Shown here: piece by piece, positions 56,801-64,000 of the stretch
How positions within the stretch are numbered: the stretch's first letter is position 1
How the letters are laid out: each line of letters opens with the position of its first letter
From: Narthecium ossifragum
Taxonomy: Eukaryota > Streptophyta > Magnoliopsida > Dioscoreales > Nartheciaceae
Assembly: GCA_963920575.1 (NCBI GenBank)
Contig: OY986964.1
Coordinates: 16,557,987-16,621,986, forward strand
Length of the DNA: 64,000 nucleotides
Direction: 5' to 3'
Notes under the pieces: generated by a model
Databases searched by the model: none
The model's input: only the letters and a program-made list of their open reading frames with translations
Told to the model about the DNA's origin: nothing
Translations under genes and position numbers: made by a program

Positions 56801-57987
56801 GCCTAGGTTGCTGATTTTCAGCCGAACGCCTAGCTCGATCGACTAAGCCTTAATCGGGACGGCTGGGAAGCGCCCAGCCCCTAGGCGGCGTAGGCGCAGC
56901 CTAGAGCGATTTTTAGAACATTGTGTACCCTACTTGTAGCCTGGCGACTGCATTGTCTACATTATGGACATGGACTCTTGAAGTTAAGTCTGAAATTACA
57001 GATCAAGCTTACTAATACCAGGAGTGATCGCCTAATTTCTGCATCCTCTCTGAAGTGATTGTATCATTCCTCCTAGTACTGTCCTTTTTCATGGATGCTT
57101 TGTTTCTTAAAATTATGCAACCCTCCTGGAATTCAATTCTGAGCTTCTAATTTTGATGATTTGGAAAGTCACCTTGATTCTTCCACTGTTCTCCAAGTAA
57201 TAAACAGTTAATTATCTAACACTTGCTTGCTATTGCTGTTGCTTGGGCAGTTTTAGTAGACATTCAAATTCTCTAACATTAGAATTTGCTTACATCTTGC
57301 CACTGCCAGAAACATTACAGCTATTAATGTTGGCTATTGGGCAAAATGCAGCACGACTGTCATATGAATTATCTAAACCTTCACTAATATCTGTTACTTA
57401 TGCATATTGTGGGGCCTGAATTCAAATACTTCTCGTCTGCATGCAATCTATTGGATTAATCTGAAAGAAACATGCCTATTTTTTTCTGTTCCCTAATTCT
57501 CTGTCATAGTTGACCTGGCAAGAAACTTGGACCATTGCTTCCAAGGATCATAACCTTCTATTGAAGTATTAGCATCATATTAGGATATCATTGTGCTTTC
57601 CAGAACAGGCATCGGGTGATATTTTACAGTTGAACTACTCATTATTCTACTCTGTTGACAGTATTCTGTTGATTTTTAAGGGCAACCAGAAGTTAACTCT
57701 GGTAATCTTTCCTTGCTTCTAGGATGATGGAGTGGGGTCTGCTTCCTGAGGATGCAGCGAAAAAGGTTTATGCTAGGAAGTTAAAGAAGCTTGGGTCACC
57801 CATCGAGGCAGTCTCTGTCAAGAAAACATCGACCATAACAGTAAAAAAGGTTACACAAACGATCTCAAGATCAAAAACTGTGTCTGAGGGTAAGAAGCGA
57901 AACACCAGTGCTAAGAGTTCAGATACAAAGGATGATGACGACGACTTCATATCATCCAAGAAAAAGAAGCAAAAAGTTTCTTGTTGA
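53836..57987 (+). CDS. Lysine-rich, probably nuclear protein of unknown function, conserved C-terminal module
   Basis: Seven exons: 53836-54006, 54108-54200, 54293-54370, 54456-54548, 54664-54789, 54886-54956 and 57723-57987. The junctions are GT/AG. Exons 1-5 are all exact codon multiples, exons 6-7 join in phase 2, and the total is 299 codons (298 aa). The N-terminal ~145 residues are alternating Lys and Glu/Asp clusters. Exons 2-4 each end in or near an acidic run, like repeats of one ancestral exon. Residues ~150-220 hold the best-conserved-looking part: RERKMYELPGQKHDPPE, then DPLRIFYETLYEQVPNSEMA and WMMEWGLLPEDAAKKVYARK. The C-terminus has Ser/Thr/Lys, an Asp5 run and SKKKKQK, a likely nuclear localisation signal. 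I recognise this as a plant protein type but cannot name it. A nucleic-acid- or chromatin-related role is only inferred. Confidence 0.85.
56546..56925. mobile_element. MITE-like element in intron 6 of the unknown gene
   Basis: The left end ATCTAAAAAATGCTAGGCGC mirrors the right end, which reads TTCTAAAAATCGCTCTAGGC on the minus strand. Both arms carry repeated CTAGGCG/CGCCTAG motifs. The middle is AT-rich. The ends look hAT-like, but no clean 8-bp duplication was found. Confidence 0.65.
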
Positions 57988-58736
57988 TCCAAGCCAGATT
58001 TTACCTCTCCTGATTTACTACATGTTGAATACTTATCTAATTGTTTGTCCTCATGATCAAAGTCATTTAAGACAGTTGATTTTGTAGGTCTTGAGTAGAA
58101 TAGAATGTTAGAAGAACCTTAAATTTTAAACAGGACTTGTGTTATGAACACTATGACGTTTGTCTGATAAGTTATCCAGAAATGCCATCATAGTCATTGG
58201 AAGGTAATGCAGGGAGTGCATCTGATGCCAGAAATTTGCTCACCGTGGTCCTTGAGAACTAAAAGACTTCTGTACATTTTAAGATTTAACATTTTGATTC
58301 ATGGGAGAACATCATCATAGGTCCAAACAGCTCCAAATTGTCTTATGGCCCTGTATAAACCTCATTCTCATCGATGCTCTTCATCCCATGGAATGTTGGA
58401 AACTGTGAGTAAACTTTCTTTTGAGCATCCTCAATCTTGAACACAAATATGCATCGCATCAATTTCTCAATTTTCCATAATTACAAACTAAAAGTTTGTC
58501 AAGGGTCAGAATTCAAATTTTCAAACTAACAAATTAGAGGGGATTCAGAAAGACAACGGCCAAAACAAGGAACTCTTACGCATAACCCAAAACTCTAACT
58601 TTAAGCATTTGTACCTCATTAATGTCAAAGGAAGGTACCTGGCAAACAAACCAACTTTCGCTGGTGCACCCAATTGCTATTGAATTATACGAAGGAATAG
58701 ATTGAAACGTAACCAAGAGCAAATGCTTCTCAATAA
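57988..58736. other. 3' flank of the unknown gene
   Basis: It should contain the 3' UTR of the plus-strand gene. Nothing else was recognised. Confidence 0.5.
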
Positions 58737-58745
58737 TAAAGCAAA

Positions 58746-59981
58746 GGCTAAATTACGTTTTTGGTACCCGTAAAATTCTCCACATACCACTTTAGTACCT
58801 ATAATTTGATAATTATATTTTTTATACCTATATTTAATATATATAACATATTTAGTACCTACCGTTAGACGACGTTATCCAGACTTGACGGCAATCCGCT
58901 CATGTTATATCACGTGAGTGGTTTTCAGTCAATTTTGACTGGTTTTCAATCAATTTTGACTGATTGGTTTTGCCACCTCATCTTCTCCATCTCTAATCTC
59001 ACTTCTCTCTCTCATTTCTCTCTCTCCCTCTCTCCCTCCCTCCCTCCCTCCCTCCCCTGTCTCTCCATCTCTCCATCTCTCCATCTCTCCTGTCTCCTCT
59101 CTGTCTCCCCCTCCCCGTGCCGGATCTCTTCTCTCTCTCTCTCTCTCTCTCTCTTCCGTGCTCTCTCTCCTCTCTGTCACCATGTTTTGGTTTGCTGATA
59201 GTACTCTGGTGTTCTGGTTTGATTGATGCTTTGGTGGTCTGGTCCGTTTAATGTTGTATTTAACTGTTTAGCTGTTTAGAATGTTTGTAAAGTCATGTTT
59301 TGGTTGTGAATGAATGTACATGAGACCTATCTGTTATGTATGTTCTCTTGTCTGCCTATTGTTTAAATGATATTGTGCATGATTGTTGATGTCCTGTTTG
59401 GGGACCATGTGGTGCTAAAGGGAGGATCAAGAAGGGTGATAGAATTTGACAGATAGCATTTGAGTTTGGATACAAATACAATAGTGTGGTGTGGAAGACA
59501 ATGGGAGGACTGTGGAGCTTGCAAAGAAGCCCAAAGAAGCCCCCATGGCTTCATGAAGTTGATTAGTTCCCAGTTCTTGTGCCCAAAGTGGCACCGATAG
59601 CGATTAATCATGATTGCTAAACTAAAATTAATTTATGTGTCAATACCAATCTATATGTGCAGAAACCTATTTTAATTGATGCTTACCGCAGCTAATGTCA
59701 AAATATACCTCTACAAACCCAGTGTTGAGAGAGAGAGAGCACGGAAGAGAGGGGGGAGGAGAGAGAGGGAGAGAAGAGAGATTAGAGATAGTGATGAGGT
59801 GGCAAAACCAGTCAAGTGACCGGTTTGTCGTTTGAAAAAATGACATTGTTAAATGATCGGATCAAAACGAAACAGTTTTAATAATATATGTATTAAAAAC
59901 ATAATTATAAAACTAGAGATACTAAACTGATATATCCAAAATTATCCAAAATTTTACAGGTATCAAAAACATAATTTAACC
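58746..59981. mobile_element. MULE-type element with long inverted repeats
   Basis: The left end GGCTAAATTACGTTTTTGGT mirrors the right end, which reads GGTTAAATTATGTTTTTGAT on the minus strand. Similarity continues inwards for about 300 bp: TTGCCACCTCATC and CTCTAATCTC blocks, then CT-rich on the left and GA-rich on the right. The 9-bp flanks are TAAAGCAAA (58737-58745) and TAAAACAAA (59982-59990), identical at 8 of 9. No transposase is seen. The central part (59170-59700) has no recognised gene. Confidence 0.9.
58990..59175 (+). repeat. (CT)n / CTCCCTCC-rich tract
   Basis: Low-complexity pyrimidine sequence inside the left arm of the MULE-type element. The right arm has its GA-rich counterpart at 59730-59790. 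Confidence 0.85.
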
Positions 59982-60262
59982 TAAAACAAATGATAACCAA
60001 CAGCCAATAAAGCTTTTACACAAGTACACCACAAGAAGAAACAAGTCCACATCGACAACGTTAATGACGCCATAAACTGCAACGAGTTGCCAGTTAACAA
60101 TCAGCGGAGGAATGACAATCACTCAACTTTTTTATCCCTCAAACCCTTGCAATGAACCGCATCCATGACTGATTACATGAGGCAAATACATAAAACAACA
60201 AATAACATAGAACGCATGCGACGCTCTAATGCACTCCTTGATGACAGTCTACTCAAAAAGCT

Positions 60263-63178
60263 TCATTCTTGCTTCTCCAACTCCCCCATTCTCTCTATGA
60301 TTGCCTGCAAATAGGGTATAGCTATTGGATCAAATCCTTGATTGCAGCAGATAATCAGCAAAAGAAGAAAGAATTTCATTATCTTTGTCGAAAAAATCCA
60401 CATAGCACTTTTCTGTTTCTATGTACAAACTTGATCACAAAAGCTAATAAAAGAAACTTTTAGTGCACCAAAGTGTAGATGTAGTGCAATCACAAGAAAG
60501 CTGAAGCTATGGATATTTACCTCAATTGCTCCAAGAATTACATGGGTGAATTCAACGCAAAATGCAAACAAAGAAATACCAATGTGATGGCCAAAGGAAC
60601 TACGTAGATGACACAACCAATAATTACTGCAGCGTCCATCAGACTATGTAGATGAATTCTATTGGGGTTTTATTTGAGTTATTCAGACAGTTGATTCATC
60701 TATCTAAATCATGATAGAGCATAATTGCTAGCCTATCCATCAAGATCATAAGGTACCCCATAAAGTGATAAAGACACAAAAGAAGAATAAATATACATAA
60801 GAAGATTTCATTCCAGATGACCTTAAATTGACAAAGAAGTAAAATGGAGAGCAAAGTTTCACCTTCTTGCTAGTTTCTTGCAGTTCCCCGGCAAGAATAA
60901 ACTCATCCAATATCAGATATACCTGCACATGGAAGTAACTGTTAAATCACAAATTTACCATAGATTTCACAGGCTATACATGTCTATCAATGGTATCTCT
61001 TCTGGCCTGAAGAAATGGCAAGAAATTAGCAAATATAGAGATGTTGACTCCTTATTTGTCGCTATACAATGTTACAAATATTGTCGTATGATAGCATCTC
61101 ATGTTATCAGATAGAACCGATTACGTCTAGCTCTTCAATTTTTCTCTATAGAAATCTTTAGGTCTCTATATTTCATCTAGGAAAGAGTGCCCGTCACAAT
61201 AGAACAGAGGATATTTGGCGGGTAAGGTTGACAAGGTGACATTCTTTTGCGGTTATGCCCCCGGTAAAAGTTTAATGCTGGAACAGCAATAACGGTGAGA
61301 TATACAAATTGCCTATATTATATCCGGTATATGACAAGCATAGACCTTTGAAAACATGGAGTTCGTTGGAGATTACAAACCTTGTGAAAATTAAATACCA
61401 AATCTAGTTCGCACACATTGCTGAAGAAGTGATCCAAAATCTCCACAAATAAATGGATGCACTCCAAGTATGCTAGCTCGTTGTCTGTGATGTCAACACA
61501 CATTGAAAAGAATAGCCCCGCATACCTTCTGTATATAACCTTGTGCGTGCGAAACTGCATGGAACAATTTACTCACATATAATCAGATAATGAGAGAAAA
61601 GATTAATTTGAGTAACTAAAACCACAAGCCAAGGACAGCTCCTAAATCTACTTTAAGCAAAAGTCACTATCTGATTTGAATGTTTAAGTAGATTAGAGGA
61701 GACAAATAGGACAGAAACATTAATCGAATCTTCTTCATCGAACGAACACATTAGAACAATGTCATGCTTACTAAAATTGCAGCATTACAACAAGGTTAGG
61801 CACAGTTTTTATAACAAAGTGTATCATGAAAATACCACAAAGCATCCCAACTCCACTGATCCTTCTTGAAACTAGTACTTCGAAATAATTGGTTTGTCGT
61901 CCAAATCAAGCTCCACTTGTCTGCAAATCAAGTCCTATCGCTCTTAAACTCCCAATCCATGTTTTAACAGCTGTTAACACCTCAAACATGACCCTCACAC
62001 ATACATCCAAGCTTTTCCAGCTGATACAATCTTCATTGCATGGGTGAGAAGACTGAAGTCAACCTCCAATTAATCCATCCACTAGCACATGTTTTAACAG
62101 CTGTTAACATTTGCTATGTATATCAGTATCACTAGGGCGTGAACCCGTGCCCCTGACTCGGTTTTATTTTTCCATGTTTTTTCAGTTATGTTCATTAGTT
62201 ATTATGTCCACGATTTTTAGTTCTCCACCACTGGATCTTGGATTAAACAAACTCCCACCATCATATGTATGATTATTCTCTCTCCCGCTGCCTCTTATAA
62301 GGTTGATTTCTATCAACCATAGTCTTTGCATATGTTCAATTTTCATCTGGTTATCTTACTTGTTATTATTGTCCATAAATTCTAGCCTTTACAAAGTTGT
62401 GAGCCTCACATGACTAAATCTAATGTACCATGGAAAGGAAGTTGGGAGGACGAATGATGAGAGTTTGTAGTCACAGCGTACGTAGGGAAGACTAGCAAAG
62501 AGGACTCACAAGGCCAAACTGGAACACTCTGGAGGATCTTTGAAAGTTTTGTGTGAAGCATATCAATCTTTCATGCGTTTAGCACCGCCAGCAATGTGAG
62601 CGTTTCAAAGTTTGCTTCTTTTATGTAACAGAAGTAACTCGTAGAATTCCAAGAAATGAAGAGAAATAAAGAAATTGACATATAACGATCAAGACGAAAA
62701 GATGGTAAATCTGACAGCAATGAATTGGGAATTTCCACATACCTCCACGAAATTGGTGAATTTGGGATCCCTATTAACCACCAACCGATGAACCTGACGG
62801 AGATCGAAGCCCTCAATAAGAACCAAGCAAACAACGAAATCCACCAAGAAAAGGGAGGAAACTCTCATTTTTCCAACTTAACATCAGGGTGAAAAGGGGG
62901 AATGAAAAAGGAATTGGAGGGGGAGAAAAGACTCGGGCGGGGTGCTGACCTCGTACTCGACCTTGTGCTTCTCGGAGTCCTCGAGGGGGACGTAGTACTT
63001 GGCGAGCCGGGTCTTGCCCTGGCGATTCTGGAGCAAGATGAACCGTATCTGCCATCCAAATCAGAGCAAATTAGAGAAGAATGGGAGTAGATCTCTGGAT
63101 AATTCGACCAAGATGGGATCTTTTGGAAATCTTGAAGGAAGTGGAGATCAAAGAACGGCGTCGGATGAAGCTCACCAT
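60263..63178 (-). CDS. AP2S: AP-2 complex subunit sigma (clathrin adaptor small chain)
   Basis: Six coding exons on the minus strand: 63178-63176 (only the ATG), 63048-62950, 62793-62743, 61554-61381, 60922-60863 and 60304-60263. Every junction has GT/AG, and the total of 429 nt gives 142 aa, the usual plant length. The sequence is almost the family consensus: [101 protein letters not shown] and end [12 protein letters not shown]. Sigma is the small subunit of the AP-2 adaptor, which sorts cargo into clathrin-coated vesicles at the plasma membrane. The Leu-rich and Val residues of the sigma dileucine-binding region appear kept. An intron falls directly after the start codon. No sign of decay. 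Confidence 0.95.
62132..62161 (-). mobile_element. Decayed Helitron-type 3' terminus (minus strand), AP2S intron
   Basis: The minus strand reads CCGAGTCAGGGGCACGG, then GTTCACGCC, then CTAG and host T. It matches the end at 40220 (CCGTGCC...GGCACGG), with two or three changes that weaken the hairpin. The rest of the element was not delimited; it would lie in 62162-62740. Confidence 0.45.
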
Positions 63179-63420
63179 GATAGACACAGAAATCTAGCTA
63201 GATCGAGGGCTGTTTCTTGGAGAATGACGCCACCTGCGACCAAAAGGAGTCGAGTCACATGAAGAACTCGCCGGCGGAATTGAAGACGCTCCGCCGTTGA
63301 TTTAGAGGTTTGGAACTCGAAGTCCACCGTCCTCGTTGCCGTAACTCCCTGCGGTTGCGTGTTACAGACAGAAATACTGAGACGAGAGCCGGCGTATACC
63401 CATCGTCTCAATCAATCAAC
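63179..63420 (-). promoter_or_regulatory. 5' untranslated/promoter region of AP2S
   Basis: Sequence upstream of the AP2S ATG. Exon 1 consists of untranslated leader plus ATG. A CACGTG G-box lies further up at about 63434-63439. The transcription start was not determined. Confidence 0.5.
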
Positions 63421-64000
63421 TTTCATCGATTGAAACACGTGTCATCCATCTAATAAATATAGGGTTAGTGGAACGTCAGACGAACATGACATGTGGATGA
63501 ACCATCACTTATAAGACCACGTGAGAAAAGAAACATTGATCAATAAAACGTGACACGTATTAAATATTACTCGACGCCCATGTTAAAACACCATCATCAC
63601 GCCGCCTACACATTTATTGCGATGCAATCCAACAATACGATATTTGAAACCTCAAGCTTTCCTTGATAACTCCAAACCCGGGCTAAGCAACCCCGAAGTC
63701 TAGGCACCCAACGAAGGTAGATTTCGGAGCCAAACAACTTCGAGGTCGGATCATCAATATAAAGTCAGTCCCAATGACAAATAACATCGAGATCGAGGCA
63801 CTTAACAACCTTGGGTTTGAGGCACTATATGAAGTCTCTAAACATTAGAGTCGTGAAACCTCAAAGTCGAGGCACTATCACAGTGATACCTGGGCTACAT
63901 CCCCACGATCTACCTCACCACTTGTTACGAGCCAAGACCCAGCCAAGTCCGGACCCACGTCTAAGCATGGACGGACCCACGACCAAGGCTGGGTGGGACC
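63421..64000. other. Right flank, LTR-like U3 sequence towards the window end
   Basis: From about 63640 there are repeated CGAGGTCG/GTCGAGGCAC/AACCTC motifs, reminiscent of the U3 of the Tat-like LTR (24790-24990, opposite strand), ending GGGTGGGACC at the window edge. No end or coding part is visible. Confidence 0.35.

Noticed and set aside
58950..59183. Glu/Arg-rich open frame
   Set aside because: It is the translation of a simple (CT)n/(GA)n tract inside the MULE-type element.

Overview
The window is nuclear DNA of a flowering plant. Three spliced genes have GT/AG introns and exons whose lengths sum to exact codon multiples, and about two thirds of the rest is transposable-element sequence typical of an angiosperm (Ty3/gypsy chromovirus-like and Tat-like LTR elements, hAT, MULE/Pack-MULE, Helitron, MITEs). 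A monocot is possible, but nothing seen here fixes the species.

Layout. (1) 1-20.26 kb is a nested pile of related Ty3/gypsy elements. An old pol gene (E1; RNase H at 46-509, integrase at 2908-4438) carries a solo LTR (510-2902, target duplication CAGGC). Its 3' LTR (4514-5169 plus 17666-19352) was split by a second element, E2 (5170-17660, duplication TGTTC). E2 has two LTRs, a tRNA-Met-type primer site at 9943 and no recognisable pol, and it is itself broken by four further LTR insertions. A minus-strand relative (E3, 19353-20262) follows; E1 seems to have landed in its LTR. (2) 20.3-22 kb is AT-rich spacer with an inverted-repeat element. (3) 21.7-35.5 kb is a minus-strand Tat-like Ty3/gypsy element with RT, RNase H, a second RNase H and integrase (30.9-34.6 kb). 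A long plus-strand antisense ORF region (25.57-30.81 kb) carries a plant-mobile-domain-like protein. The element is interrupted by a solo LTR (22072-24678, TAACC), a hAT element (26540-27482, AGTTTGAG) and a MITE. (4) 35.8-45 kb holds a solo LTR (CAAGA), a Pack-MULE carrying an ABCG transporter fragment (38371-39807), an RLK pseudogene beside duplicated myosin-like fragments, and a head-to-tail Helitron dimer (44248-44657). (5) 46-63.4 kb is the genic part: PYG7/Ycf37-like (minus), a lysine-rich nuclear-type protein of unknown function (plus), and the AP-2 complex sigma subunit (minus).

The PYG7-like gene (photosystem I assembly, chloroplast) and the unknown gene are divergent and share a 436-bp promoter interval. 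The unknown gene and AP2S converge on a MULE-type inverted-repeat element (58746-59981). All three genes look intact: the spliced models give 299, 298 and 142 residues. Intron 4 of the PYG7-like gene has been enlarged to 4.3 kb by a hAT element and a truncated LTR.

No tRNA, rRNA or CRISPR array was seen. Strong structural evidence includes perfect target-site duplications for five solo LTRs or elements in the gypsy pile and flanks, 8-bp duplications for two hAT elements, 9-bp (8/9) duplications for two MULE-type elements, and exact A^T/CTAG|TC junctions for the Helitron dimer.
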